From: DATMNR01 sp963702765
GTDB taxonomy: Bacteria; Chloroflexota; Ktedonobacteria; Ktedonobacterales; Ktedonobacteraceae
DNA: 64,000 bases
Assembly (NCBI GenBank): GCA_963702765.1
Contig: CAVPEB010000019.1
Coordinates: 62,001-126,000 of the forward strand
Direction of reading: 5' to 3'
Part shown: positions 36,720-47,304 of the stretch, in pieces
How the letters are laid out: each line of letters opens with the position of its first letter
How positions within the stretch are numbered: position 1 is the stretch's first letter
Translations under genes and position numbers: made by a program
The notes under the pieces: generated by a model
The model's input: the letters and a program-made list of their open reading frames with translations, nothing else
The model's database searches: none
What the model was told of the DNA's origin: nothing

Positions 36720-37462
36720 AGAAGGAAAATCTGTTAACCTCGTGACAACATGTCTCAAAGACACCAATGGGGCTACCAGATGAGTCAAGTTGTCAAGGAA
36801 ATTGCCTCTGGCGTGAATGATAGCCGCTCCCTCACTGCTTGGCTTGCTCAGGGATACGGATCTCACGCGGATAGTCGTAAAGCATCGTGATCGCCTCACC
36901 CGTTTTGGGTTCCACTACCTGGAAACGCAAGGCAGAGTTGCACAAGTTTAGCAGGAATGACCACTGGACGGCGCGCATGGATCGTTCGGCTACGAAGCGC
37001 ACCCGCCGTATTGACCACGACTTGCATACGCTTCCAAGGGCATCATTGATCTGCTCGCAGCTTGAGGCATCGGCAAGAACCCGAATGAGAAGCAGGAATG
37101 TGAGATGCGCAAGGATGACAAGCAGCGCTTTGTGCAGATACCGCACCTTCATTTAGTGGATATGCTCTGCTATAAGGCCAAATTGGTTGGCATCCAGGTT
37201 GTACTGTAAGAGCAAAGCTAGCTTCCTTGAGAGCGACCATCTTCCAACCTATGGAAAAGTAGTAGAGGAACCGACATTCTCTGACAGGTGCGTCAAGCAG
37301 GGCTTGTACAAGGCAAAGAGCGGACGCCCGCTCAATGCCGATATGAATAGGTCGCTGAATATTCTCAGGAAAGCATCCCCAAACGGCTTGCACCATGGGG
37401 TAGAGGCTGTTGCAGTACAGCCAGTGTGGCTAGCCGTACCAAAGGGAGACCATCTGTTATGA
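36720..37462 (+). pseudogene. Decayed TnpB relic
   Basis: Pieces of a further TnpB type in shifting frames: NLVTTC (near 36738), KRTRRIDHDLHT (near 36975), an ASKGIIDLLAA then stop then GIGKN stretch, RFVQIPHLHLVDMLCYKAKLVG (near 37125), then KASFLESDHLPTYG and GLYKAKSGRPLNADMNRSL to 37462. Stops and frameshifts separate every piece, so the gene is dead. The N-terminal third was not found; 36352-36720 holds nothing I can name. Confidence 0.75.
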
Positions 37463-37849
37463 TTTCTCGATTGTGTGAGTTTTACAATCTCCCCAAACGT
37501 AGTAATTATGTGCCACCGTTTGTAGCTAACTACACGTACAGACGGGTTCTACTAGATATGCCCTGAACTGTGGTGGTTTTTAAATGTGTGTAAACACAGG
37601 ACATAGGTCTCAAAGCTGCATTTCATGTGTGCGTTGAGCTAAGGAGTCGGCTACTATCAAGCTCTTTGAAAGGAGGGTACATTAAAAGCTGACACATTGC
37701 GCTAAGATAACTCCCTCAGCAGGAGGAAATAGAGAGGAAGTGACACCCACAACATGAAGTTTCACTGTCCTTTCAAACTACTTCCCTCTCTTCATTGAGG
37801 GAATATCATTCCTGATGATTTGAAAATTTGACATAAGGAGAAGTAACGA
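37463..37849. other. Intergenic region before oppA copy 3
   Basis: About 390 bp with no coding support. A weak hairpin pairs AGAGAGGAAGTG near 37730 with ACTTCCCTCTCT near 37785. An AAGGAG ribosome site (37835-37840) precedes the ATG of the next gene. Confidence 0.5.
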
Positions 37850-39591
37850 ATGCAATCAAGCAAGAAGTTAGGTATAACGCTTCTGCCAACCCTGCTCGTC
37901 CTGATGTCCATGCTGCTGGTGGCTTGTGGGGTGGTTCAACGTCGACAACAACGACAGTACCCTCCCAAAAAGCTCCGGCAGCCCAGCAAGTATTGAATAT
38001 GCCTTTCTATAACGGCATTTCGGACATCAAGACGTTGGATCCAGCTCTATCGACGGACGCACCATCCATCTCTGGCTATCGACCTCGTATTTACCGGACT
38101 GGTACAGTTTGATAACAATTTGAGAGTTACGCCCCAGCTCGCATCGTCTTACTCAGTGGCATCCGATGGCCTGACATGGACGTTCCATCTGAAACCCAAC
38201 TTGAAGTTCAGTGATGGTACTCCCTTGACCTCAGCGGACGTCGTCTACAGTATCAACCGCGCTCTGCTGCCCGCTACCAAATCTGTGCACGGCCCCGTTT
38301 ACCTGGTCTGATCAAAGACTCAGATAAGTTGAATGCAGGCAAGATCCCGACCATCATCGGCGACAGCCTATCTGACACCCGATGCGAACACGGTCGTCAT
38401 CATCGCCAACAAGAAAGCTGCTTACTTCCTGGATGCGCTGGCCTACTCGTCCTCCTACGTCGTTGAGAAGAGCCTGGTCGAAAAGAATGGCGCAACCTGG
38501 ACCGACCACCTGAATGAAGTGGCGGTCAGGTGGCGATGGTCCATTCCAGGTCCAAACGTAGACCCATGGCACGAATATCACCTTTGTGCCGAACCCCAAC
38601 TACTATGGCCCCCAGCCGCAGTTGTCGAAGCTGATCTACCCATTCTACAAAGATACGGCCACGAATTTCCAGGCGTACCAGGCCGGCCAGACCGACTATT
38701 CTGGCGTTCCTTCCGCCGATCTCGCAACGGCCAAGGCACTGCCGAACAACCAGTATTCGCTGGTACCGCAGTTGTGGATCAACTACTACACGATGAATTA
38801 CCTGACCAAGCCGTTTGACAATATCCACATTCGTCAGGCGTTCGCGCTTGCTATTAACAAGGATCTGATAGTCCATAGCGTGTGGAAGGATGCTTATATC
38901 GCCACGAACCATATCGTGCCGAAAGGCATGCCTGGCTACAACCCGAATCTGACAGCCCCCGATGGTGTGACCGGCACTAGTGGTGACACGACCAAGGCCA
39001 AGGCTCTTCTCCAGCAGGGTATGCAGGAAGAGGGATGGACGCAGCGTTTCCCAGATGCCCGCGATCAAGCTCACCTATCCAAGTGGCTCTCCAGATACGG
39101 ACAACGAGGTCGCCGCACTGCAACAGATGTGGCAGACAACGTTGGGTATCAACGTCAAAGCCAATCCTGAAGATTTCAACAAACTGCTCTCGGATACTGA
39201 CGGCGGCCATGAACAATGCCAATGGCCTGCAGTTCTGGGGTATCGCCTGGATTGCCGACTATCCTGATCCACAGGACTGGACCACCTTGCAGTTCGACAA
39301 AGGCGTGCCCAGACAACAGATGAACTACGGCCAGAACAACACAGCTGATGCTGCCACACAGCAGCAAGTCCAGCAGCGTTGGAAGCGGCTGATGTGAATC
39401 CAGACCAGACTTCTCGCATGCAGGCATATATGCAAGCCGAGCAGCAGTTGGTCAACGACGTCGCCTGGTTGCCAATTGAACAGGTGGCTGTCAGCCAGGT
39501 ACTCAAGCCGTATGTCAGGGGCATAGTCTTCAACCCGCAGTTGCTCATTCCACCCAATGATTGGGGCAACATCTTCATAGCAACACACTAA
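37850..39591 (+). pseudogene. oppA: Peptide-binding lipoprotein, copy 3, many frameshifts
   Basis: Diverged third oppA (well below the identity of copies 1 and 2). Starts MQSSKKLGITLLPTLLVLMS with lipobox LLVAC, then is broken by at least five small indels; pieces are readable at 37924-38112, 38120-38311 (DGLTWTFHLKPNLKFSDGTP), 38586-39000 (WINYYTMNYLTKPFDNIHIR), 39035-39390 and 39379-39591. Its place just ahead of oppB and a terminator suggests it was the original partner of the permease genes. Confidence 0.85.
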
Positions 39592-39634
39592 TGCAATGAA
39601 GCTGCTCCAATACTTGAAGCAACTGTAACGAAAG

Positions 39635-39673
39635 GAGGGATAGCGGTCTCAATGATCACTGTCCCTCTTTTTT
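39635..39673 (+). terminator. Rho-independent terminator after oppA copy 3
   Basis: GAGGGATAG (39635-39643) pairs with CTGTCCCTC (39659-39667), followed by TTTTTT (39668-39673). Confidence 0.8.
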
Positions 39674-39869
39674 CCCAACTCGTGTTTTGCTTGACAATGG
39701 TAGGAATGTCACTTAAAATTAGTAAAAGTCCACTTATACAATGCCTGTAATTTTCACCTACTGCTATCTGTCTATGAAAGAGATTAGTTACAATGATGGA
39801 ACATTGGGATAGTTAAACAGGCTTTCTTCTCAATATTTTAAGCTCTCTCAAGGGAGTAAGGGGCAAACG

Positions 39870-40839
39870 ATGGTTCAATTCTTGATCAAAAGGTTTATCG
39901 GCCTGATCTTCGTCATCATCGGTGTCACGTTCATTACCTTCATCATGGGATATTTTGCCCCTGGGGATCCAATCCGCACAATGTTGGGGAGCCATTTTGA
40001 TCCGGTGGTCTATGCGCAATTGAAGCACGCCTATGGGCTGGATCAACCATTCTTTGTGCAATACTGGAATTTTTTGAAAGGCTTGTTCAGGTTAGACTTT
40101 GGACTTATCTTATGAATACGTGAATCAACCCGTCTGGGACATTTTGAAACAAGGTGTTCCAGTCTCAGCGGAACTTGGATTCTGGGCACTGGTTCTGGAA
40201 GTCCTGATAGGTATCCCACTAGGGATCCTCAGCGCATTGAAAGCGAATACCTGGGTCGATACTACCAACATGGCGATTGTGCTGATAATGTATTCGCTTC
40301 CGGTATTCGTCTTCGCGGTATTTTTCCAGGTCATCGTAGTAGAGATTGATACCCATACCGGCGCCCAGTGGCCGGTCGCCAACTGGGGTAATCCCTGGCA
40401 GTATACCTTTTCTGACCTGCAGCTTAAAATAGGGCCGATCGTGATACTGGCGCTGGCGGGTCTGGCATATCTCACGCGCCTCACACGAACCAGTATGCTC
40501 GAGGTGCTGCGCCAGGATTTCGTACGCACCGCGCGTGCAAAGGGTTTGCGCGAACGCGTTGTGGTCTATCGTCATGCTTTACGTAATGCGCTCATCCCCC
40601 TGGTTACTGTCCTCGGTCTCTCGCTCGGTCTGATTGTCACAGGCACATTTTTCCTCGAAGATATCTTCAACATCCCTGGCATAGGTGCAGCGACGCTTGC
40701 GGCGACGCAGTACCGCGACTATCCCGTCATCCAGGCTACGGTGGTTCTCCTGGCAGTGGCAGTTGTCATAGGCAACTTGATATCGGATATTTTATATACG
40801 TTGGTAGATCCGCGCATTAAAAGCTGCATAAGAGGTTGA
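39870..40839 (+). pseudogene. oppB: Peptide ABC permease OppB, block A, frameshifted
   Basis: DppB/OppB-type permease. The N-terminal part MVQFLIKRFIGLIFVIIGVT to RLDFGL runs to 40107, then one extra A (CTTATCT) shifts the frame; the remainder (SYEYVNQPVWDIL on) continues to the end. Several membrane helices and the EAA-like loop RQDFVRTARAKGL are present. A second one-base insertion near the stop (AGCTGC against AGTGC in block B) adds a few residues. AAGGGAG/AAGGGG upstream. No complete oppB frame exists in the window. Confidence 0.85.
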
Positions 40840-40892
40840 CAAAGATATGGACACAAGGGATAAGAACCAGGATATAGCTGCCGAAATCATTT

Positions 40893-42035
40893 ATGACGCC
40901 CGATTCGGGGATGAGCCAGGCACCAATTGAGATGAACCTCACAGTGCTCACGGATAGTGATATTGCTACCACGCTCGGTGAGAACGAGCTGAAAGACCTG
41001 AAGGAACCGCTGAAAAAGCCGGCAACGCCTTTCCAGGAGTCAATGCGAAGATTGAGGCGCGATAAACGCGCGATGACAAGCATTGGCATTATTATCTTCT
41101 TTGTGTTGCTGGCGCTCTTTGGCCCATTCCTCTACCAGCATATCGGAGGAATTTATAATAGTCCTATCTCCGGACCAATCGGTCCGCAAGTGTACCACAC
41201 CTACTATCACCAGGAACTCAGTCGCCAGGATGAATTGCCATCCTGGGTGTACTTTTTCTATTCCGATCTGGGCAAGGCAGATATGCAAGCCCGCCAACTA
41301 CCATCATTCCAGTACTGGTTGGGAACAGATCAACTCGGTCGAGATATTCTTGCGCGCTTGATGCAGGGTATCCTGATATCGATAGCAGTCGCTTTACTGG
41401 TCGAGGTGGTAGATGTCGGCGCGGGTATCACAGTTGGCGTGCTGGCGGGCTATAATGGTGGGGCAATTGACCAGGTGCTGGCGCGTTTTACCGACATTAT
41501 TTTTGCTTTCCCTGGTTTGCTGTTTATCATCCTGGTGTCTGGAATATGGGGTGAGTGGGCTGATACCGCCTTGAGCAATATCCCCATTATTGGAGCGAAT
41601 GGCAATGCCCGCCTGTTAGTGGTCTCGATTGCTCTTGCCTTCGTGGCATGGCCACTGATGGCCCGCTATGTGCGTGGCCAGACACTCCAGCTCAAAGAGC
41701 AACAATTCATTGAAGCTGCGCGTACGGCGGGTACCAGTAATTTTCGCATTATGATGCGCCACATTATCCCCAACCTGTTCAGTATCGTGATCGTGGCATC
41801 AACACTGAACATCGTTGGTACCATCATTGGCGAAGCCGGTATCAGCCTGCTTGGTCTTGGCGTACAACCCCCTGGCTCCAGTCTTGGTTTGATGATTTCC
41901 GATGCACAACCTCAAGTTGCCACTCACCCCTGGGAAATTCTTGTGCCCACTATCGTGCTGACGATTTTTGTGCTGGCGTTCTCGTTCCTGGGCGATGGGT
42001 TGCGCGATGCCTTTGACCCAAGATCAAAAGATTAG
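40893..42035 (+). CDS. oppC: Peptide ABC permease OppC, block A
   Basis: 380-aa DppC/OppC permease that forms the channel with OppB. A hydrophobic segment follows RRDKRAMTSIG (about residues 55-80); the large extracytoplasmic loop, LGTDQLGRDILARLM, and the EAA loop EAARTAGTSNFRIMMRHIIPN are intact. In block B the protein starts 15 codons earlier (MDTRDKNQDIAAES); here a one-base insertion near 40885 breaks that leader, so translation would begin at 40893 or from 40847 if the base is an error. This is the only unbroken oppC of the two. Confidence 0.85.
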   Translation: MTPDSGMSQAPIEMNLTVLTDSDIATTLGENELKDLKEPLKKPATPFQESMRRLRRDKRAMTSIGIIIFFVLLALFGPFLYQHIGGIYNSPISGPIGPQVYHTYYHQELSRQDELPSWVYFFYSDLGKADMQARQLPSFQYWLGTDQLGRDILARLMQGILISIAVALLVEVVDVGAGITVGVLAGYNGGAIDQVLARFTDIIFAFPGLLFIILVSGIWGEWADTALSNIPIIGANGNARLLVVSIALAFVAWPLMARYVRGQTLQLKEQQFIEAARTAGTSNFRIMMRHIIPNLFSIVIVASTLNIVGTIIGEAGISLLGLGVQPPGSSLGLMISDAQPQVATHPWEILVPTIVLTIFVLAFSFLGDGLRDAFDPRSKD

Positions 42036-42052
42036 GAAGCGGAGGAATAAAC

Positions 42053-43029
42053 ATGGCAGAGCATCTCCTTGAGGTAAATAACCTTAAGACGTACTTTTTT
42101 ACACGGCTGGCGTCGTGAAGGCGGTTGATGACGTTTCTTTCGCGATCAAGCCGGGTGAGACTCTGGGTGTGGTAGGTGAAAGTGGCTGCGGCAAGAGCGT
42201 TACCGCACTTTCAGTCATGCGGCTGGTTGCAAATCCCCCGGGTAAGATCGTTGGTGGTGAAATTAACTTCAACGATGAGAATATCCTCGAAATGAGCCAG
42301 GATGAACTGACAGATTTGCGCGGCAGCAAAATTTCGATGATCTTCCAGGATCCGATGACTTCGCTAAATCCGGTGTTTAACGTTGGTTTCCAGATCGCTG
42401 AGACTGTCAAGCGGCATCGCAAAGACATGAGCAAGGACCAGGCCTGGAAACGCGCCGTTGAAATGCTTGACCTGGTGCGCATTCCGGATGCCAAACGACG
42501 CGCTAAGAACTATCCACACGAGTTTAGCGGAGGAATGCGCCAGCGCGTCATGATTGCTATAGCGCTGGCATGCAATCCGAAACTGCTGATTGCGGACGAG
42601 CCAACAACAGCGCTGGATGTAACAATCCAGGCTCAGATTCTTGAGTTGATGAAGGGCCTTTCAAAAGAATTCAACACATCAGTTATGCTGATTACCCATG
42701 ATCTGGGAGTCGTTGCTGGCACCGCTGAGAACGTCAATGTGATGTACGCAGGGCATGTCGTAGAGTCTGCACCAGTGAAGCAACTCTTCGAGACTCCCGC
42801 ACATCCATATACCGTAGGTCTTTTGCATTCCATTCCCCGCCTGGATGATCAACGCGGCATCAGGCTCAATCCAATCGCAGGGCAACCGCCCGACTTACAT
42901 GATCCACCGCCTGGCTGTCCTTACGCTCCTCGCTGTCCGAAGGTTCAGAGCCGCTGTCGGGAGGAACGTCCGGAACTTAAGCCGGTAGGGCGCGGCGATC
43001 AAGTGGCCGCCTGTTTCTATCCGGACTAA
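42053..43029 (+). pseudogene. oppD: Peptide ABC ATPase OppD, block A, N-terminal frameshift
   Basis: ATPase subunit of the importer. MAEHLLEVNNLKTYFFTR is cut by one missing base near 42108 (CACGGCTGG against CACGATCTGG in block B); from 42115 the frame is open with Walker A GESGCGKS, signature SGGMRQR and Walker B LLIADEP. The C-terminal Cys-containing oligopeptide extension (CPYAPRCPKVQSRC) is present. A product starting inside would lack the first strand. Confidence 0.85.
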
Positions 43030-43049
43030 ACCAAAGGGGAAAGAAAAAA

Positions 43050-44053
43050 ATGGCACAAGAAGTCCAAACGACGAAGGTGACAGGGACCACCCTGGTAGAT
43101 GTAAAGGCTTAAAAGTCTATTTCCCCATTAAAGGGGGCATTTTTAATCGAACTGTAGCACAGGTCAAGGCTGTCGATGGTGTTGATCTGTTCATCAAACG
43201 TGGCGAGACGTTAGGCCTGGTTGGAGAGAGTGGCTGCGGTAAGTCGACGACAGGCCGCGCCATTTTACAGTTAATTAAGCCCACAGAGGGCAGCGTTAAA
43301 CTGAACGGGACTGAATTGACGACCCTTCCACCCAATGAGTTGCGCAAAAAGCGAGCCGATATGCAGATGGTTTTTCAGGATCCCTATGGCTCGCTTAGCC
43401 CTCGTTTTACTATCGGGAAGACTATCTCAGAACCGCTGGAGAACTTCAAGAAAGGCAACACAAAAGAGATCGCTGATGAAGTTGCCCATTTACTTGAAGT
43501 GGTGGGTCTCAACCCTTTCGTTGTCAACCGTTTCGCTCACGAATTTAGTGGAGGTCAACGCCAGCGTATTGGTATCGCGCGTGCCCTGGCCCTTCGACCT
43601 TCGTTCATCGTAGCGGATGAGCCAGTATCCGCACTCGACGTATCGATCCAGGCTCAGGTGATTAACTTGATGGAGGACCTACAGGAGCAATTTGGGTTGA
43701 CCTACTTATTTGTGGCGCACAATCTCTCGGTGGTAAAACATATCAGCGACCGCATAGCGGTCATGTACCTTGGTAGGGTTGCAGAACTATGCGATAGTGC
43801 AGAGCTGTATGAGCTACCTCTGCATCCTTACACCCAGGCGCTCCTTTCTGCCATTCCAGTACCTGACCCTGAGAAAGAACTGCGGCGCAAGCGAATTATC
43901 CTGGAAGGCGATGTGCCTAGCCCTGTTAATCCACCTTCCGGATGCAATTTCCATCCACGTTGCTGGAAAGCACAGGAGATCTGCCGTGAGGTTATTCCAC
44001 CGTTAGAAGAGAAGCAGCCAGAACACTGGGCGGCCTGCCATTTCCCTGGTTGA
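43050..44053 (+). pseudogene. oppF: Peptide ABC ATPase OppF, block A, N-terminal frameshift
   Basis: Second ATPase subunit. It starts MAQEVQTTKVTGTTLVDV, then one missing base near 43107 (GTAAAGG against GTAACAGG) gives an early stop; the original frame continues with Walker A GESGCGKS, SGGQRQR, and VADEPVSALDVS to the end. The stop TGA (44051-44053) is supplied by the right tip of the inserted TnpB element, giving a Gly as last residue exactly as in block B. Confidence 0.85.
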
Positions 44054-44062
44054 CATCCTCCC

Positions 44063-46143
44063 CAGCCATGAAGGCCGAGGATTCCCTCGCCGTCGCCGGC
44101 GAGGGTTCCTGCTTCATCAGAGACTGCCTTCCCTGGTTCCATGCAGGTTTGGTCTTACGTCTCTTCCACAACACCTGCCAATAGTGCTTGCGCTCGTCTA
44201 TATTTCCTTTCCAAGGACACTGTGGCATCCCCGTACATGGCTTGTAACATGCACACAGTAGCTTGCCTTCTTACAGAAAAAGTAAATATGTGTTCATTCT
44301 TCCGTATATGTGCTCTCACCTGTGGGCAATAAAGAGAGTACAAATTGCTGGAAGGCCAGAACTACATCATAATCTCCCACAAGCTTGAGCGAATCTCCGC
44401 TTTTCGCAAAATCCCCGTCGCCATCGATCACACCTCTCCAATAGTGCCTCTCTACGTCGAGTGCGACCTGAGCAGGCTGTGTCGAGAATGTCTTGTTCGG
44501 CCTTATTCCATGCTGTGCAAGGTCTTCTGCCATATCTGTACTAACGATAGTCAACGAGCAGCTTCGCTCATTGACACTAATCATCTGCGATGCCTGCAAA
44601 GCCTGTTTGAGCTTCATGAGGTGCCCGTAATCCCGCTTTCCGAGATGCAGAGAAATTCTCGGGCTATGCCCAGGCTTTTTCCCTCTGATGACACAGCCAT
44701 CCGCGGTGAGAAAGCCAAGCCAGTAGGCTTTCTCCTCTGTATCGATGGCCTGAAAGTAGCGTTCATTGCATCTCTGTTTCTTATTCGCTTCTCTCTTTGA
44801 TCGCAGTGTTACTCCTTGCCTGACTAATACGGGCTGGATGACCTGATAGGATGTGCCGTATCGTTTTGCGATTGACTGAGCAGACTCACCTTGAACATAG
44901 GATGTGACCATGTCTTGTAACTCTTGAGACGTCCACGGAAGTGCGGCTGGCAAGTCTTATATCTCCTTAACTTTCGATACTTATTATGCCATAATTGGAG
45001 AGGGAACATAAAAGGCCTAGCTGACACCGAGAGCCCCTCGGCGTAGACACGTAGCCCTTCGGCCAGCACACATCTGGCAGCGGTGAGATCCCGGTCATGG
45101 TGTACTCCACAGATGGGACAGGTCCACTCCCGCTCATCGAGATCAAGTGATCCCAGGACATTCCCACAATCCGAACACGTCTTCGAAGATGGATACCACC
45201 GATCAATCTTTATCAACGTGCGTCCGTACCACTGCGCCTTGTATTCCAGTTGGCGCACCAACTCGCCCCAGCCCACATCGCTGATGGCGCGGGCTCGGGC
45301 GTGGTTTCTGAGCATGTTTTTCACCGCCAACGTCTCGACGCACACCGTTTGGTTCTCACGGATGATGCGGGTCGAGAGTTTGTGCTGAAAATCACGCCGC
45401 TTGTCAGCGATCCGCGCATGCAGTCGGGCTACCTTCTGACGTGCCTTGGCGCGGTTCTTGCTGCCCTTTGCCTTGCGCGCGTGCCGGCGTTGGGCGCGCG
45501 CCAACTTCTTTTCCTCAGTGGCGAAAAACTTCGGATTGCCGATCACCTCGCCCGTCGAAAGAGCCACTATCGATGTGAGTCCAAGATCAACGCCGACCTG
45601 TCGTTCGAGCGGGGGCAACACCTCTACACACTCCTCCAGGGCAAAAGAAACAAAGTAGCGATCCGCTCGATCTTTAGAGATCGTGACACTGCTCGGGCGA
45701 GCCCCCTCGGGCAACGGACGGGACCAGACAATCACGAGGGGTTCAGCCATCCTGGCGAGGGTCAGGTTCGTTCCGGAGAACGTAAAAGCCACTTTGGTGT
45801 AGGTGGCAGCCTGATCCTGGCTTTTTGCATGATAGACGGGGTAGTGGGCGCGCGCTTCGAAGAAGTTCGTGAAGGCCTTCTCAAGGTGACGCAGGCTCTG
45901 TTGCAAGGGTACAGCAGAGACATCGGCCAGCCAGGCGGTTTCTGGTTGCTGCTTGAGGAGGGGCAGCAGCGCGGAGAGGTCCTCATAAGAAAGGCTTTTG
46001 CCCGTCTCTCGATATGTCGTGCTTTTGAGGCTCAACGCGAAATTATAAACCCATCGGCAACAACCGAAGGTGCGAGCGAGTACCCGCTTCTGTTCATCGC
46101 TTGGATAGCATCGATATTTGTACGCGCGTTTGATCCTGCTCAT
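44063..46143 (-). pseudogene. tnpB: TnpB nuclease, 3' end split by homing endonuclease gene
   Basis: Standard-size TnpB. It starts MSRIKRAYKYRCYPSDEQ at 46143; RuvC-I GVDLGLTSIVAL (Asp186), RuvC-II CVETLAVKNM (Glu270), zinc ribbon CSDC/CPIC, RuvC-III HDRDLTAARCVLAEGL (Asp352). Homology stops at LSVSA (near 45019); then the frame runs 65 codons into the inserted endonuclease cassette and stops at 44824. The original C-terminal tail (RRKTKPAWNQ, SLMKQEPSP) is found after the cassette, near 44063-44150. All catalytic parts lie before the split, so a truncated protein might still fold. A 387-aa frame on the opposite strand (45250-46413) is a shadow. Confidence 0.85.
44155..44953 (-). pseudogene. 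LAGLIDADG homing endonuclease nested in tnpB, one-base frameshift
   Basis: About 265 codons. N-terminal HTH-like stretch (residues 9-48), first LAGLIDADG motif YWLGFLTADG (77-86), second motif YWRGVIDGDG (171-180). After LLPTG the frame ends at 44294, but one base over, AHIRKNEHIFTF and GDATVSLERKYRRAQALL give the expected C-terminal part to 44155; one extra G near 44318 explains this. TTG start with AAGGAG about 9 nt upstream, overlapping the readthrough of tnpB in another frame. It is homologous to nothing else in the window. Cleavage site unknown; activity doubtful unless the frameshift is an error. Confidence 0.8.
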
Positions 46144-46281
46144 ACGCTACCATTCTTTTTGACAGGCAGGAAAGCGGAAATCACCAGGACCCTTTGCAGC
46201 CCAGAAGGAACGGCTTTTTCATCCCCTACTCGACGAGCAAGGGTCTTCAAAGCCGACATTTTAATAAGCCAGTTTGCTCAC

Positions 46282-46695
46282 TTAATCATCTTGTTGTTCA
46301 AGATTCTTCATACGTGTAAGCAATCGGATGCGTGCCATCAAATGGCGCGCATCATATGGTTTAACGACATAATCGTCAGCGCCCGCATTAAATCCCGCAA
46401 TTTTGTCCTGTAGAGTTGTAAGTGAGGTAAGCAGCATAATTGGGAGATGACGAAGAACTGGAGTAGTGCGAATAAAGTGGCATAGCTCAAGACCACTTTC
46501 CTTCCCAAGGTCGACCTCGCAGATCACAACATCGGGCACATATTCTATCAGGTGCTGCCTGGCCTGTTGAAGAGATTGAGCTTGATAGAGATAAAAATCA
46601 CTCCCTATTGCCAGTTGAATTCTATTGTATGCACCTGGATCATCGTCTACCAAAAGAATGTGTAATCTACGCAGTCTTTGTAGTTCATACACCAT
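46282..46695 (-). CDS. Receiver-domain protein, block A
   Basis: 137-aa stand-alone response regulator receiver. Acidic pocket VDDDP near residue 16, phospho-acceptor Asp in ICEVDLGK, and Lys in DDYVVKPYD. No output domain. Its ATG overlaps the stop of the upstream receiver by one base (TAATG), so the two are translationally coupled. The partner histidine kinase is not in the window. The C-terminus is RMKNLEQQDD, five residues longer than the block B copy. Confidence 0.9.
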   Translation of the reverse strand: MVYELQRLRRLHILLVDDDPGAYNRIQLAIGSDFYLYQAQSLQQARQHLIEYVPDVVICEVDLGKESGLELCHFIRTTPVLRHLPIMLLTSLTTLQDKIAGFNAGADDYVVKPYDARHLMARIRLLTRMKNLEQQDD

Positions 46696-47123
46696 TATTC
46701 CCGTTCAGCATGTGTCTGTAACAAATAATCCATTCTGCGCTGCCGATCAGCCGGTGTCAGGAGTAAAACTCGTTCTATAGCTGCGTTCAGCGCTCCTGGT
46801 TTAAATGGCTTTGTAAGATACTCATCGACTCCCGAGAGTAAACCCCTCATCTGATCTTCTTCACGTGTCAATGCACTTAAGATGATGAGAGGAATATTTG
46901 CAGTGCGAGTATCTCCGCGCAAGCAACGAACAAGCTTATAGCCGTCCATGCGGGGCATCTTCACATCAATTATGACGCAATCAGGTTTATCGGCATAGAC
47001 ACTTCGTAAACCTTCTTCACCATCATAGGCGACGATAACCTCATATGCGCTCTGAAGATTCACAGCATATTTTATAAGTTCTACTATTGTGGGATTGTCA
47101 TCGATAACCAATACTTTTTTCAT
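46695..47123 (-). CDS. CheY-like receiver protein, block A
   Basis: 142-aa single receiver domain: MKKVLVIDDNPTIVEL, phospho-acceptor in VIIDVKMPRMDGY, Thr/Ser switch LSALT, Lys in EYLTKPFKPG. First gene of a two-receiver operon with a good promoter at 47194-47222. Divergent from thiF. Output must be through protein partners. Confidence 0.92.
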   Translation of the reverse strand: MKKVLVIDDNPTIVELIKYAVNLQSAYEVIVAYDGEEGLRSVYADKPDCVIIDVKMPRMDGYKLVRCLRGDTRTANIPLIILSALTREEDQMRGLLSGVDEYLTKPFKPGALNAAIERVLLLTPADRQRRMDYLLQTHAERE

Positions 47124-47193
47124 GATATCCCTGCACTAGAAGACTGATCTGTACAGTGTACAAAATTCTAGAAATCTTCGGTCGCCTTTTTGC

Positions 47194-47222
47194 ATTGTAG
47201 CACAGTAATAGATAACTGCCAA
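47194..47222 (-). promoter_or_regulatory. Promoter of receiver operon, block A
   Basis: On the minus strand TTGGCA (47217-47222), a 17-nt spacer and TACAAT (47194-47199). Confidence 0.65.
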
Positions 47223-47304
47223 CCTTTACTAAGCAATTTGTGCTAGAATGGTACATGAAACATTTAGAAAAAGTGATCCAACTAGAACACCAGGAGCTAC
47301 TTTG

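Larger units (their letters stand above)
44050..46263 (-). mobile_element. TnpB element carrying a LAGLIDADG gene
   Basis: Boundaries come from the uninterrupted site in block B (52166-52172). On the minus strand the site AACTTAT|CCAGGG is opened so that TTAT (46264-46267) precedes the left end and CCAGGG follows the right end, whose tip is GGGGAGGATGTCAA (44050-44063). There is no target-site duplication, as expected for IS200/IS605-type insertion. A 4-base difference also lies next to the left flank. Size is 2.2 kb. It holds a split tnpB and a nested homing endonuclease gene; no tnpA. Confidence 0.85.

Noticed and set aside
37187..37462. 91-aa protein as an independent gene
   Set aside because: It is the C-terminal fragment of a decayed TnpB, preceded by matching fragments in other frames.
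44824..45018. C-terminal 65 residues of the split TnpB frame as a real domain
   Set aside because: They are readthrough into the leader of the inserted endonuclease gene, overlapping it in a different phase.
44063..45019. Intein or group I intron in tnpB
   Set aside because: No intein splice residues at the junctions and the insert is not a continuous in-frame fusion; only about 70 bp lies outside the endonuclease gene, too little for an intron core.
46264..46270. Target-site duplication around the 2.2-kb TnpB element
   Set aside because: TTAT occurs only at the left flank; the right flank goes straight to CCAGGG, as in the empty site.
45250..46413. 387-aa open frame on the plus strand
   Set aside because: Antisense of the split tnpB; no domain and no start signal.
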